Positions 1 through 8,777 of a DNA stretch of 64,000 nt are shown here, one piece after another. Below the pieces are notes generated by a model. It was not told the DNA's origin, ran no database searches, and was given only the letters and a program-made list of their open reading frames with translations. The stretch is from Opitutaceae bacterium. Lineage in GTDB: Bacteria; Verrucomicrobiota; Verrucomicrobiia; Opitutales; Opitutaceae. The DNA is taken from assembly GCA_019455245.1 (NCBI GenBank), contig JACFMR010000013.1:1-64000 (forward strand), written 5' to 3'. The translations under genes and the position numbers were made by a program. The first letter of the stretch is position 1, and each line of letters starts with the position of its first letter.

Positions 1-934
1 CGGGCGATTCGTCCGTTGCTTCGGCGGGCGCAATCGCTTCGGCCGGTTCGTCGGTGGTGACGTCGTCGGCCGGTGGCGGCGGGTCGGCGGCGTTTTCGTT
101 TTCAGCTGCGCTTGCCGGTTCAGATTCCTCGGCGGCGGACGGCGTGGGCGCGGATTCAGGTTCGGGTTCCGGTGTGGGCGCCGCCATCGGTTCCGGTGCG
201 GGCGCAGGTGTGACCGGTGCGGCGACGACCGGCGGTGCGGCCAAGTTGTCCTTGAGAACATTGCCCGCGGCGACCAGTTGCTCCACGGCGGCGATGCGGG
301 CCTTGTCCAACGCCCGCACGGTTTCATCTCGGGCCTGATCCAGCGCGCCGGGCAGCCTGGTCATGGCGACTTGGGCGGCGTCGAGCTGTTGGGCGAGGGC
401 GGTCTCGTGCTTGGTCAATGCGGCGGAGGCTTCCCTGAGTTGCGCCGTGGCGGACTTGAGATCGGCGATGCCGGCGGCGCGCAGGGTTTCGACTTGCTCG
501 CGCAGGGTCGCGTTTTCTTTCATCGCCGCCTCATTGAGCTGACGGTCGTGGTCGTGCAACTGGGCCGAGAGCTGCTTGGGCAGTTGCTGGGCCTGGTGCA
601 GTTGCTTTTGTGCGAGATCGTTGAGCTCGTGCAGCCCGTTGGCCGCGATGCTGATCTGCTCGGCGGCATCGCCGAGCGTGCGGGTCAGCGCCTCGAGGTT
701 GCGCTGCCGTTCGTTGAGCGCCTCATCCTGCCGGGCGGCGTAATCGCTGAGAAACGGGATGGTGCCCAGCAATGCGGCGAGCGCCACACAACCGGCGATG
801 GTCAGGATCACCGTCGCCGGAAACGGCTGGGGGCTGCGGAGGGCGATCAGCACGGCGATGCCGAGCAGGGCGGCGTCGCCGACCAGGAACGGCCATTTGG
901 GCAGGCGCGGGGTGTCGGAGGGGAGGATGCTCAT
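1..934 (-). CDS. Membrane-anchored coiled-coil protein (C-terminus off the window)
   Basis: The frame is open from an ATG at 934 down to base 2 without a stop, so the C-terminus lies outside the window. At least 311 residues are visible. Two hydrophobic segments (about residues 16-33 and 41-60) suggest a membrane anchor. They are followed by a long Glu/Gln/Ala-rich stretch (about 65-210) with heptad-like spacing that looks like a coiled coil, then a low-complexity Ala/Pro/Glu tail. This layout resembles RmuC-like or structural envelope proteins, but no catalytic motif is visible and I assign no function. It is divergent from the gene at 1051, with a 116-base gap that could hold both promoters. 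Confidence 0.7.
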   Translation of the reverse strand, partial: MSILPSDTPRLPKWPFLVGDAALLGIAVLIALRSPQPFPATVILTIAGCVALAALLGTIPFLSDYAARQDEALNERQRNLEALTRTLGDAAEQISIAANGLHELNDLAQKQLHQAQQLPKQLSAQLHDHDRQLNEAAMKENATLREQVETLRAAGIADLKSATAQLREASAALTKHETALAQQLDAAQVAMTRLPGALDQARDETVRALDKARIAAVEQLVAAGNVLKDNLAAPPVVAAPVTPAPAPEPMAAPTPEPEPESAPTPSAAEESEPASAAENENAADPPPPADDVTTDEPAEAIAPAEATDESP

Positions 935-1050
935 GGGGACGCGCGGGCGTGACATTCTTGTGCGGCGGGTGCCTCCGGTTCTCAAGGAGAAACCTTGTGG
1001 CAAATGGGGGATTGTCTCGCGTTGCAAACCCGCCACGCTGCCCGGGCGCG

Positions 1051-1332
1051 ATGAGTTACAATCATTTCCTGCGCATCGAGCGCGATGAACCGGCCGGACC
1101 GAAACACTATGTGGTGCATGCGGCGGATCCCCGGTTCTCCCTGGAGCTCGCGCCCGACCGCGAGGCGCCCGACCAGATCGGCCGCGGCGTGATCAAGCGG
1201 CTTTGCGTACCCAACTCGTGGGCGGGAAATTACGGCAGGTATGCCAAGCTGATCGGGGCGGCGCAGGAGTTTTTCCAGCAAAGCTGCGCGGAGCCGGTGG
1301 CAAAAGCCGAAACGCGGCGCTTCGCCCGTTGA
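1051..1332 (+). CDS. Conserved-looking small hypothetical protein, 93 aa
   Basis: A 93-residue protein starting MSYNHFLRIERDEPAG, with balanced composition and no signal peptide or membrane segment. The frame stays open upstream to 772, but the ATG at 1051 begins the portion with normal amino-acid composition; the upstream part is Arg/Gly-rich out-of-frame noise. It ends eight bases before the convergent lipoprotein gene. No family recognised. The aromatic, charged mix (VVHAADPRFSLELAPD) looks like a real folded domain, but function is unknown. Confidence 0.6.
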   Translation: MSYNHFLRIERDEPAGPKHYVVHAADPRFSLELAPDREAPDQIGRGVIKRLCVPNSWAGNYGRYAKLIGAAQEFFQQSCAEPVAKAETRRFAR

Positions 1333-1339
1333 GGCGGAT

Positions 1340-2050
1340 TCAGCGCGACGTCACACGTTCGAGCCGGCCGTCATGCTCGCGAAATTCCTCCCACACCGCG
1401 CGCCGGGTGTCGCGGCCGAGGTGCGGCTCGATGGCGGCGGCGAGCAACGGCAGTGCGGCCCGCAGATCGGAGTGTTGATCGTCCACGATGGCGGTGACGG
1501 TCCAGACTTCGCGCCCTTTTTCCGGCGGCACGCCGGCCTCGCGCAAGCGGGCGGAGAGCCGCAGGTGTTTGCGGTAGGTGGTGATGGTGTTGACCGTCAC
1601 GTCGGTGCCGACGCGTTCGTAACGGCCGGGCAGCCGTACGGATTCGGTGGTGGTTACGCTCTTGCCTGATGCGTCCTTGGTGGTGGTCGTGCGCGTGGTG
1701 TAGCCGCCGCCCAGCTCGGCATAGATGGGCGTGCTGAAGGTGTAGGTGCGCGCGACGGGATCACCGACGCCGAAATCAACGAACAGGCTCAGCGAATCGC
1801 CGTCCGCCGGCCGGTCGGTTTCCCGGTAGCCATTGGCGACCAACGCCGGGCGGACATGCGAGAGCACCTCCTGAAACTGCAGTTCGCCCCAATCCTGTTC
1901 GGTGGCATGGCCCGCCGCCAAAACATAGGTACGGGCGGAGGCCGCGAGCTGCGGGTGGGCGAGTGCGCTCACCTGCACCTGATGGGTGGTGGCACAGCCG
2001 CCGCCCAGCAGAAGAATGGCGGCAAGCACGACGGAAAAAATGGGTTTCAC
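1340..2050 (-). CDS. DUF4136-like lipoprotein
   Basis: A 236-residue exported lipoprotein. The N-terminus is a lysine-bearing signal peptide ending in a lipobox (LLGGGC) with the acylated Cys near residue 19. The mature part (YVLAAG..., LQFQEVLSHVRPALVANGYRE...) matches the pattern of DUF4136-type lipoproteins, in which an N-terminal segment is followed by a beta-rich domain with a conserved G(Y)x(E) region. It probably sits in the periplasm or outer membrane. The role of this family is unknown to me. No operon partner overlaps it. Confidence 0.75.
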   Translation of the reverse strand: MKPIFSVVLAAILLLGGGCATTHQVQVSALAHPQLAASARTYVLAAGHATEQDWGELQFQEVLSHVRPALVANGYRETDRPADGDSLSLFVDFGVGDPVARTYTFSTPIYAELGGGYTTRTTTTKDASGKSVTTTESVRLPGRYERVGTDVTVNTITTYRKHLRLSARLREAGVPPEKGREVWTVTAIVDDQHSDLRAALPLLAAAIEPHLGRDTRRAVWEEFREHDGRLERVTSR

Positions 2051-2110
2051 GGGTAAATGGAATTGGACCGGCAGGCAGGATGGATGGTTCCGGGAGGCGG
2101 GGGGCGAACT

Positions 2111-2515
2111 TCACCAGTGTCGCCATACGTAGACACAAAGCGAGAACAGCAAACCGATCCGCACCGCGCCCTCGAAGGTCAGGACGACGAGCACCCATTT
2201 CAGCCGGCAGATGCGGCGCAGGCCGTAGCCGATGGCAAACACGGCCAGCAGGCATAGCCCGTGCACGCGCCCCATGGGTTGAAACAGGAGCAGCACCAGC
2301 CACGCCCAGTAGATGAACAACAGGCTGCTCCAGCAGAAGGCGGTGAACTCGCCGAGACCGCTCTCGCGCGGATCGGCCTGACGCTCGATCTGCCGGATGC
2401 CGACATAGCGCTCGCTGAGCACCAGCTGCCAAAACTCAAACAGCAGGAAAAACGGCGCGGGCAGCAGGAGCAGGGACACGGTGGCGGGAGGGGGAGGGCG
2501 CGGCCCGTCACTCAC
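2111..2515 (-). CDS. Small integral membrane protein, 134 aa
   Basis: It starts with GTG at 2515, in a 4-base GTGA overlap with the stop of the upstream aldo/keto reductase, which argues for translational coupling. Four hydrophobic segments are visible (about residues 12-31, 55-80, 84-98, 105-128), so it is probably a four-helix inner-membrane protein. No known motif was recognised. Being coupled to a reductase might suggest a shared operon, but nothing shows a biochemical link. Confidence 0.65.
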   Translation of the reverse strand: MSDGPRPPPPATVSLLLLPAPFFLLFEFWQLVLSERYVGIRQIERQADPRESGLGEFTAFCWSSLLFIYWAWLVLLLFQPMGRVHGLCLLAVFAIGYGLRRICRLKWVLVVLTFEGAVRIGLLFSLCVYVWRHW

Positions 2516-3501
2516 TTGCCGCCATACCAGAACGAGCGGCGCCAGTTGTGCCGGTGCAGTTGGTGCAACAGTTTGTCCGGCATCGCCGGCAGGTCGCTGA
2601 CCGCACAGTTGGCCTCGGCCTGGGCGACATTGCGGATGCCCGGGATGACGGTGGACACGGCCGGATGGGCGAGCACGAATTTCAGCGCGGCCTGGGGCAT
2701 GGTGTAACCGGACCCGTCCAGATCGTGGCGGATGCGATCCGCGCGCACGACGGTGCGGGACAGCCGGTCGCCGGCAAAATACTGGCTGCGGAAATCATCC
2801 TCGGGAAACCGGGTCAGCACGGTGAACTTGCCGGTGAGCGAGCCTTCGTCGAAGGCCACGCGCACGATGACGCCCACGCCGTGCTCCCGCGCGACGTCGA
2901 GCAGCTCCGCGGCGGGCTCCTGTTCAAACAGGTTGTAGATCAGTTGCACGCTGTCGACCCAGCCGCCGCGGATCAGGTCGATCACGCTGTTCTGGTCGTG
3001 CTCTGGGGTGGACACGCCGATGAGGCCGATATGACCTTCGCGTTGCAGCGCGCGGAGAACCTTGAACGGCGTGGGGTTGCGGTTCCACGCGCGGGTCCAC
3101 GTGTGGAGTTGCAGCAGGTCGATCTTGTCCGTGCCCAGGCACTCAAGCCGCTCGGCAATGTTGGCGCGGAGGTAGGATTCGGGGTAGCGTTCCTCGGCCT
3201 TGTCGTAGGGCGAGGGCGGCCAGCTGCCGGCGGTGGGCGGCGTCTTGGTGGCGACGAACACGGGGTCGTCCCGGCCGGCTTCGGCGCGCTCGCGCAGCAC
3301 CTGCGCGATGAGCCGTTCGCTGCGGCCGTCGCCGTAGCCGGCGGCGGTGTCGATGAAGTTGCAGCCCAGATCGAGGGCGCGGTGGAGCGCGGCCAGCGAA
3401 TCGGTGTCGGCCTGGGCGCCCCAGGCGCCGCCGATGGCCCAGGCGCCGAAGCCGATCTCGGAGCAGTCCAAACCGTGTTTGCCGAAGGTGCGGTATTGCA
3501 T
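2512..3501 (-). CDS. Aldo/keto reductase
   Basis: A 329-residue cytoplasmic NAD(P)H-dependent oxidoreductase of the aldo/keto reductase superfamily. The start at 3501 (MQYRTFGKHG) is preferred over the upstream in-frame ATG at 3585, which adds 28 residues unlike the family. The catalytic tetrad is complete: Asp51 and Tyr56 in DTAAGYGDGRSE, Lys86 in VATKTP and His133 in LQLHTW. It lies 7 bases after the next reductase, 3509-4525, and is coupled to a small membrane gene at its 3' end. The substrate is unknown; the family acts on sugars, aldehydes and ketones. Confidence 0.9.
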   Translation of the reverse strand: MQYRTFGKHGLDCSEIGFGAWAIGGAWGAQADTDSLAALHRALDLGCNFIDTAAGYGDGRSERLIAQVLRERAEAGRDDPVFVATKTPPTAGSWPPSPYDKAEERYPESYLRANIAERLECLGTDKIDLLQLHTWTRAWNRNPTPFKVLRALQREGHIGLIGVSTPEHDQNSVIDLIRGGWVDSVQLIYNLFEQEPAAELLDVAREHGVGVIVRVAFDEGSLTGKFTVLTRFPEDDFRSQYFAGDRLSRTVVRADRIRHDLDGSGYTMPQAALKFVLAHPAVSTVIPGIRNVAQAEANCAVSDLPAMPDKLLHQLHRHNWRRSFWYGGK

Positions 3502-3508
3502 AAGCGGT

Positions 3509-4525
3509 TTACCAGCGATGCAGGTGTGGGCCGAAGTCGGCCTCATAGTAGGCGGAGACATGGGTGCCGGGCGGCACGATGGCATCCACGGCCTTGAGTT
3601 CCTCCGCGGTCAACCTGACGTCGGTGGCCTTGAGATTGTCCTCGAGCTGTTCGAGCGTGCGCGGGCCGATGATCGGGCTGGTGACGCCGGGTTGCTGGAT
3701 GGTCCACGCGAGGGCGAACTGGGAAAGGGTGACGTTTTTTGCCGCGGCCAGCGGGCGGAGTTTTTCCACGACCTGCAACGCGCCTTCGTTCCAGCGCTGG
3801 GCGAGGAACGGGCTCTGCTTCATGTCGGCGAAACGCGAGCCGGCCGGCGCGTCCTGGCCGGCGTGGTATTTGCCGCTGAGGATGCCGCTGGCCAGCGGGC
3901 TCCAGGGCAGGGTGGCGAGGCCATGCGTGCGGCACATGGGCAGCAGTTCGCGTTCGATGCGGCGGTCGAGCAGGTTGTAGGGCGGTTGTTCGGAGACGAA
4001 GCGGTTGAGGTGGTGTTCCTTTGCGCACCAGAGCGCCTCGACGATCTGCCACGCGGCGAAGGTCGAGGTGCCGACGTAGCGCACCTTGCCGGCGCGTACG
4101 AGGTCGTCGAGCGCGCGCAAGGTTTCGTCGATCGGGATGTCGGATTGCGGCCGGTGGATTTGGTAAAGGTCGATGTGGTCGGTCTGCAGGCGGCGCAGGC
4201 TGGCCTCGCATTGTTGGATGAGGTGCCGCCGGCTGTTGCCGCGCATGTTCGGATCCGCGTCGTCCATGGCGCCGTGGACCTTGGTGCAGAGAAACACGCG
4301 GTCGCGGCGGCCGTTGCGCTTGAGCGCCTCGCCGGTGAACTCCTCGCTCTTGCCGCGCGAATAGATGTTGGCGGTGTCGATGCAGTTGATGCCGGCGTCG
4401 AGCGCCCGGTCGATGATGCGGCAGGTTTCGTCCAGGTCGGTTTTGCCGCCAAACATCATGCAGCCGAGCGTGAGCGGGCTGACTTTCACGCCGGTGCGGC
4501 CGAAGTTCACGTAATCCATTTGCAT
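3509..4525 (-). CDS. Aldo/keto reductase, second copy
   Basis: A 338-residue aldo/keto reductase with the complete tetrad: Asp50 and Tyr55 (DTANIYSRGKSE), Lys82 (CTKVHG) and His124 (YQIHRP). The closing IIGPRTLEQLEDNL region is the usual cofactor-phosphate-binding part of these enzymes. It is the promoter-proximal gene of a three-gene minus-strand unit with the second reductase and a small membrane protein. Met1 or Met3 could be the start. It is only distantly similar to its neighbour, so the pair is not a recent duplication. Confidence 0.9.
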   Translation of the reverse strand: MQMDYVNFGRTGVKVSPLTLGCMMFGGKTDLDETCRIIDRALDAGINCIDTANIYSRGKSEEFTGEALKRNGRRDRVFLCTKVHGAMDDADPNMRGNSRRHLIQQCEASLRRLQTDHIDLYQIHRPQSDIPIDETLRALDDLVRAGKVRYVGTSTFAAWQIVEALWCAKEHHLNRFVSEQPPYNLLDRRIERELLPMCRTHGLATLPWSPLASGILSGKYHAGQDAPAGSRFADMKQSPFLAQRWNEGALQVVEKLRPLAAAKNVTLSQFALAWTIQQPGVTSPIIGPRTLEQLEDNLKATDVRLTAEELKAVDAIVPPGTHVSAYYEADFGPHLHRW

Positions 4526-4736
4526 TGCATCATGGACACCGACCCGTGACAGGCAAACCCGGAGCCGCGGAAAATCGCGGAAGGTCCGGTGCTGCGGACC
4601 GCTGCCAACCGGTCAAATCATCGCCATCAGGCGGGCTCACCCTCGTCATAAGGTTTGGTATTGAACATCGCCGCTGTGTCTCGGCTATCGATTTGCATCT
4701 GCGGCGGGATAGCATCAGTGGCAACCCACCACCGTC

Positions 4737-5600
4737 ATGAAATCAAAGACACCCCTGTTGGTTGCCCTCGCGTTGGGTCTGGCCGTCGGCCTCGGCGCGC
4801 AGACCGTTGATTACGTCGTGATCTCCCGCACCCAGTTTTTCTCCCAGGCGTCATCCGGCCCGGTAACGCCCGAGAATCCGTGGAATGTCGCCGCTTTTGT
4901 GGTCGGTTCGGGACTGACCCCGACGGACCCGATTACGGCGGCCTCCTTTGTCGGTCCCACCACGGCGGCGGGGACGTTGAGTTTTCACACCGGCATGTCG
5001 ATGAACAATTGGGAGTATGAGGTCGATTACGCCCTGCCGGCGATGATGTACGGTGCTTTCCCCGACGGGGACTACGCTTTCACGCTGGGGGCCTACACGA
5101 CCCCGGTGGTGACCTTGAGCAGCACCTTGTTCCCGAACACGCCGGTGTGGTCCCTGACCGGTGGCGTTGGCGGCTGGGTGAACGACACCTTCCTGGTCGA
5201 TCCCACCCAAGCGCTGCAGTTCACCACCAATATTTTCAACGTAAACTTTCTCGCCGGTGCGACGCGCATCGGCTGGGACATCTCGGGCGACGTCTATTTT
5301 GACGGCAACGGCATGGGCGACATGGTCAACGACCAGCTCACCATCAATATCCCCGCCGGGTCGCTGATCGCGGGCAACACCTACGACCTCTATGTCGAGT
5401 TCGGCCGCATGGTTGACCAGGAGATTCTGAGCGCCACCGGCAACGCCGGTTTGGATGGCGCGAAACTGGTGGCGATGCTCATGACGGGGACCAACCTGCA
5501 GATCACCGCCGTCCCCGAACCCTCGACCTACGCGGCGATCCTCGGTGCACTCGTGTTGGCCGGGGTGCTGGCGGTACACCGGCGGCGGCGGATTGCGTGA
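4737..5600 (+). CDS. PEP-CTERM sorting-domain protein
   Basis: A 287-residue exported protein. It has a signal peptide (residues 1-21, ending near GLGAQ), a beta-rich body without recognised domains, and a classic PEP-CTERM tail: VPEPSTYA, then a hydrophobic helix, then HRRRRIA. This tail is known to be recognised by the exosortase/archaeosortase system and is associated with exopolysaccharide-producing Gram-negative bacteria. The gene is single and is followed by a strong intrinsic terminator. The function of the body is unknown. Confidence 0.85.
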   Translation: MKSKTPLLVALALGLAVGLGAQTVDYVVISRTQFFSQASSGPVTPENPWNVAAFVVGSGLTPTDPITAASFVGPTTAAGTLSFHTGMSMNNWEYEVDYALPAMMYGAFPDGDYAFTLGAYTTPVVTLSSTLFPNTPVWSLTGGVGGWVNDTFLVDPTQALQFTTNIFNVNFLAGATRIGWDISGDVYFDGNGMGDMVNDQLTINIPAGSLIAGNTYDLYVEFGRMVDQEILSATGNAGLDGAKLVAMLMTGTNLQITAVPEPSTYAAILGALVLAGVLAVHRRRRIA

Positions 5601-5618
5601 TCCGGTGGATCGCCATTG

Positions 5619-5648
5619 AAAAGGCCGGGCGGTATGCCCGGCTTTTTT
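5619..5648 (+). terminator. Intrinsic terminator after the PEP-CTERM gene
   Basis: A GCCGGGC / GCCCGGC stem (5624-5630 and 5636-5642) with a 5-base loop is followed by six T residues and preceded by four A residues. It lies 23 bases after the stop codon at 5600. Confidence 0.85.
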
Positions 5649-5685
5649 CGTTCAGGAAGAATCCGGCACGCCGAAACTTGCGGCG

Positions 5686-5784
5686 TTTTGTAGGAGCCTG
5701 CTGGCAAGCGATGCAGTGCCGCGGCTGGTCACAGCAATCAATCGGGCTGCAACATCATCGCCAGCGAGCAGGCTCCTACAAAAT
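5686..5784. repeat. Inverted-repeat element with TGTAGGAGCCTGCT arms
   Basis: Left arm 5686-5705 and right arm 5760-5784 are near-perfect reverse complements containing TTTTGTAGGAGCCTGCT, separated by about 55 bases. A degenerate relative lies at 19190-19253, just before nth. It looks like a short dispersed palindromic element with no coding capacity. Confidence 0.75.
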
Positions 5785-5805
5785 TGCGGCAATGATCGGA
5801 CCCTT

Positions 5806-6813
5806 CTATTCTTCGCCGTCGAAGTAGTCGGTCTCCTGCATGCGAAAGTATTTGCGCGCGGATAGGATGCCCCATTTGCCGCTGTCGGGATAATGGCAGA
5901 CATCCTCAAGCGGGTTGTCGGCGATGATCAGACATTCGAGATCGGCGTCCGGCGCGGCGAGGGTCTGGTGTGGTGTGCCGGGCGGGTGCAGCACGATGTC
6001 ACCGGGGCCGACATCGCGGATTCCGTCGGGGGTGCGCAGGGTTCCGCGGCCGGCGGTGAACACGAACAGCTCCCATTGCGCGGCGTGGCTGTGGTAGGGG
6101 CAGATTGCGGCGCCGGCCGGCACGCGGCGGAGTTGCAGGTCGAAGGGGTGGCCGCCGTGGGCGACATCGGCGTTGCGTTTGCCGCCGAGGGCGAGCGAGA
6201 CATTGCGACAGAACGATTCGAATTTGCCCTTGGGCGAGCGGCGGTGCTCGACGGCGATGTCCGCCACGTTGATGAACTGCGCCGGCACCTCGGGCGGCAG
6301 CGTTCGTGGTTCGGGCTGCAACGGCGCGCCGGGCGGATCGTCCTCGCCGAGATCGTAGTGGACGTCGGTTTTCCTGAAAATCACCCCGCCCGGTTTGAAG
6401 CCCCACTTGTCCGAATCGGGATAATGCCAGAACTCCGAGGCAGGATTGTCAGCGACCAGCCAGTAGAGCAGATCAGTGTCGCCGGTGTTGATGAGCTGGT
6501 GCGTGCTGCCGGGCGGATGCAGGGCGACATCGCCGGCACGCAGTTCGCGGCGCTCGTCGCCGTGCCGCATGATGCCGGTGCCGCTGACGATGTAATACAA
6601 TTCCCACTGGGCGGAATGGCGGTGAAACGCACAGCCGGCCTTGCCGGGGGCGAGCTTGCCGTATTCCAGATCGAACGGATGCCCGCCGGCGGCGAGCGTG
6701 GCGTTGGTCACCGCGCCGAGGGCCTCGGAGACCTGCTTGCCGGCACCATGGAATTTGCCGGTGGTGGAGGACCATTCCATCCAGGGCACGGTGTCGAGGT
6801 GTACGTGGGGCAT
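5806..6813 (-). CDS. Tandem-cupin protein
   Basis: A 335-residue cytoplasmic protein made of two homologous cupin halves. Each half contains GGHPFDL, a His-rich metal-binding stretch (FHRHSAQWELYY near residue 64; YHSHAAQWELFVF near 242), GD(V/I)xLHPPG and WHYPDS/CHYPDS followed by KWG. The internal repeat is obvious and shows a duplication-fusion. Double-cupin proteins include dioxygenases, isomerases and sugar-binding proteins; the substrate here is unknown. It lies upstream of a run of catabolic genes (FAH hydrolase, AraC regulator) on the same strand, but a 180-base gap with repeats separates it from the hydrolase. Confidence 0.8.
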   Translation of the reverse strand: MPHVHLDTVPWMEWSSTTGKFHGAGKQVSEALGAVTNATLAAGGHPFDLEYGKLAPGKAGCAFHRHSAQWELYYIVSGTGIMRHGDERRELRAGDVALHPPGSTHQLINTGDTDLLYWLVADNPASEFWHYPDSDKWGFKPGGVIFRKTDVHYDLGEDDPPGAPLQPEPRTLPPEVPAQFINVADIAVEHRRSPKGKFESFCRNVSLALGGKRNADVAHGGHPFDLQLRRVPAGAAICPYHSHAAQWELFVFTAGRGTLRTPDGIRDVGPGDIVLHPPGTPHQTLAAPDADLECLIIADNPLEDVCHYPDSGKWGILSARKYFRMQETDYFDGEE

Positions 6814-6869
6814 GGAAGTCTGGCGAAACAGGAAGGGACGATGACGGGAAACGGATTTTGATCGGAGGA

Positions 6870-6943
6870 TTTTACAGGAGAGAACAGAGAGAACGGAGAC
6901 CGGCGATTTCTCTCCTCTGCTCTCTCCGTTTCCTTCTGTAAAA
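6870..6943. repeat. Palindromic element with TTTTACAG ends
   Basis: Outer arms TTTTACAG (6870-6877) and CTGTAAAA (6936-6943) enclose purine-rich GAGAGAACAGAGAGAACGG and pyrimidine-rich TCTCTCCTCTGCTCTCTCC stretches, which are also roughly complementary. It lies between the hydrolase and cupin genes and has no coding capacity. Confidence 0.65.
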
Positions 6944-6957
6944 ATGGCAAAGGTGGC

Positions 6958-6984
6958 GGCGGCCTGGGGACAGGCCGCCCTACC
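6958..6984. repeat. REP-like hairpin with CCCTACC tail
   Basis: A 9-bp stem GGCGGCCTG / CAGGCCGCC (6958-6966 and 6971-6979) with a GGGA loop is followed by CTACC. The same GCCCTACC tail ends the elements at 11599-11657 and 17665-17728, which suggests one REP family. Confidence 0.6.
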
Positions 6985-6995
6985 TTATGAATTGC

Positions 6996-7796
6996 CTACG
7001 CTTCGTTGACGACCGGGTTCGTCAGCGTGCCGATCTTTTCGATCTCGATGCTGACGGTGTCGCCGGCCTTGAGCCAGAGCGGTGGCTTCATCGCCATGCC
7101 CACGCCCTGCGGGGTGCCGGTGAGGATGACCGTGCCGGGCACGAGGGTCGTGCTGCCGCTCAGGTAGGCGATGATCGCGGGCACGTCGAAGATCATGTCG
7201 CTGGTGGTCCAATCCTGCACGCGCCGGCCGTTGAGAATGGTGGCGATCTTGAGGGTGTTCGGGTTGGTGATCTCGTCGGTGGTAACGAGGCACGGGCCGA
7301 GCGGGGCGAAGGTGTCGAAGAACTTGCCGCGGCACCACTGGCCGCCGCCCAGCTTGATCTGGTGGTCGCGCGCGGAGACGTCGTTGGCGCAGGTGTAGCC
7401 GAGTACGTATTTCAACGCGTCCTCGCGGCTGACATTTTTGCAGGGCTTGCCGATGACCACGGCGAGTTCGCATTCGTAGTCCACCTCGTGGCTGGCGAGC
7501 TTGGTGGGGATCTCGATCGGGTCGCCGGGGTTCTGCGTGGCGTTGATGCCTTTGACGAAGAGGACGGGACGCTCCGGCACCTTGGCGCCGGACTCGGCGG
7601 CGTGCTTGGCGTAGTTCAGGCCGATGCAGAGGATCTGCGTCGGCGCGACCGGTGCGAGGAGCTTGCCCGGAGTCACGACCTGGTCGGTGACCTTGAAGTC
7701 GCCGTAAATGTCACCCGCGATTGCGCGGGCGGAGCCATCAGGTTGCAGGGCGGCGTAATCAGGGCCGGTGGGGGAGAGGTGACGGATGATTTTCAT
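6996..7796 (-). CDS. Fumarylacetoacetate hydrolase family protein
   Basis: A 266-residue cytoplasmic hydrolase of the FAH family, which cleaves C-C bonds in beta-diketo or 2,4-diketo acids using a divalent metal. The family core is visible: NYAKHAAESG near 61, the acidic metal ligands in VDYECELAVVIGK (Glu108, Glu110) and ANDVSARD (Asp139), and the LTGTPxGVG loop near the C-terminus. The sequence style resembles 2,4-diketo-3-deoxy-sugar-acid and ureidoglycolate-type members, but the substrate cannot be read from sequence. The AraC regulator immediately upstream may control it. Confidence 0.88.
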   Translation of the reverse strand: MKIIRHLSPTGPDYAALQPDGSARAIAGDIYGDFKVTDQVVTPGKLLAPVAPTQILCIGLNYAKHAAESGAKVPERPVLFVKGINATQNPGDPIEIPTKLASHEVDYECELAVVIGKPCKNVSREDALKYVLGYTCANDVSARDHQIKLGGGQWCRGKFFDTFAPLGPCLVTTDEITNPNTLKIATILNGRRVQDWTTSDMIFDVPAIIAYLSGSTTLVPGTVILTGTPQGVGMAMKPPLWLKAGDTVSIEIEKIGTLTNPVVNEA

Positions 7797-7907
7797 GGGC
7801 GTGAGTTTTCAGCAAGCCGGATGAGCGCGGCGAGGGCAAGGCTGCGGCGCGTCTTCATGGCGGTGAACAGGGTTCACCACAAAACACGCGAAACCGGGAC
7901 CGGTGGT

Positions 7908-8777
7908 TCACTTGCGTTGTAATACCTTTTCATCCTGCCGTTTTTCCAGCCAGGTGCGGGGCGGGTGGCCGAAGCGGGTGCGGAAGAGCCGGTAGAAATG
8001 CGAGAGGTCGCCGTAGCCGCTGGAAAACGCGGCGCCGATGATCGAGTGGCGGTTTTCCTCCAACAGGCGCGCGGCGTGCGTCAGGCGCAGCTCGGTGAGG
8101 TGATCAAGAAAACTGCGGCCGGTGTGCGCGCGAAAGAGTTTGCTGAAATGCCGGCGCGACATGCCGGCGCGGGCGCAGGCGCGGTCGAGACTCCACGGCT
8201 CGTAAAAGGTGGCGGCGAGATCGCGCACGACGCCGGCGACGCGACGGCCGGCGAGATCGGGGGAGATTTCCGCGGGGAGCCGGGCGAGGGTGACGAGCAT
8301 GGTTTCCGCGGTGGCCCGGAGGGCGATTTCGCGACCGGGCTGGCTGCCGGTTTGCTCCACCAGGCCGAAGCGCCATAGCGCCTCGAAGCGCGTGCTCCAC
8401 GCTCCGCCGGGTTGCAGGGCCGAGCCGGCGCCGCGCGTGAGCCGGTGCCACAGGCGCCCCAGGTCGTCGTCGCGGGCCAGAAATCCGCGCGTGAAGCACA
8501 GCAGCAGCAGGGTGGAGGGTTCGGTGTCCGTGAACTTGTGCCGCGCGTTGGCATTCACGTAGACGGCCGCGCCTTTGCCGACGGAGCGCGGCTTGGTCTG
8601 GTCGGCCTCGAAGAACTCGATGCGCCCTTGCAGGACGTAGAGGATCTTGTGAAACGGATCCACGCGGTCGGCCATGCGGAATTCCGGTCCGTGCACGCTT
8701 TCGGCGAAGGCGAGACCGGAGCCGGACAACGTGACGGCGATGGGGCTGGAAACGGGATGGGGGTTGTTGGTCGGCAT
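7908..8777 (-). CDS. AraC-family transcriptional regulator
   Basis: A 289-residue regulator. The start at 8777 (MPTNNPHPVSS) is chosen over 8948 because the upstream part has no family resemblance. The N-terminal half is a cupin-like sensing domain (FHKILYVLQGRIEFF...). The C-terminal 100 residues hold the two helix-turn-helix units typical of AraC (LDRACARAGMSRRHFSKLFRAHTG and SIIGAAFSSGYGDLSHFYRLFRTRFG). It is divergent from the one-carbon cassette starting at 8963 (185-base gap) and precedes the FAH hydrolase, so either could be its target. Confidence 0.9.
   Translation of the reverse strand: MPTNNPHPVSSPIAVTLSGSGLAFAESVHGPEFRMADRVDPFHKILYVLQGRIEFFEADQTKPRSVGKGAAVYVNANARHKFTDTEPSTLLLLCFTRGFLARDDDLGRLWHRLTRGAGSALQPGGAWSTRFEALWRFGLVEQTGSQPGREIALRATAETMLVTLARLPAEISPDLAGRRVAGVVRDLAATFYEPWSLDRACARAGMSRRHFSKLFRAHTGRSFLDHLTELRLTHAARLLEENRHSIIGAAFSSGYGDLSHFYRLFRTRFGHPPRTWLEKRQDEKVLQRK

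Noticed and set aside
54..952. Two plus-strand frames at the left edge
   Set aside because: Antisense to the partial coiled-coil protein whose minus-strand frame is open to the edge.
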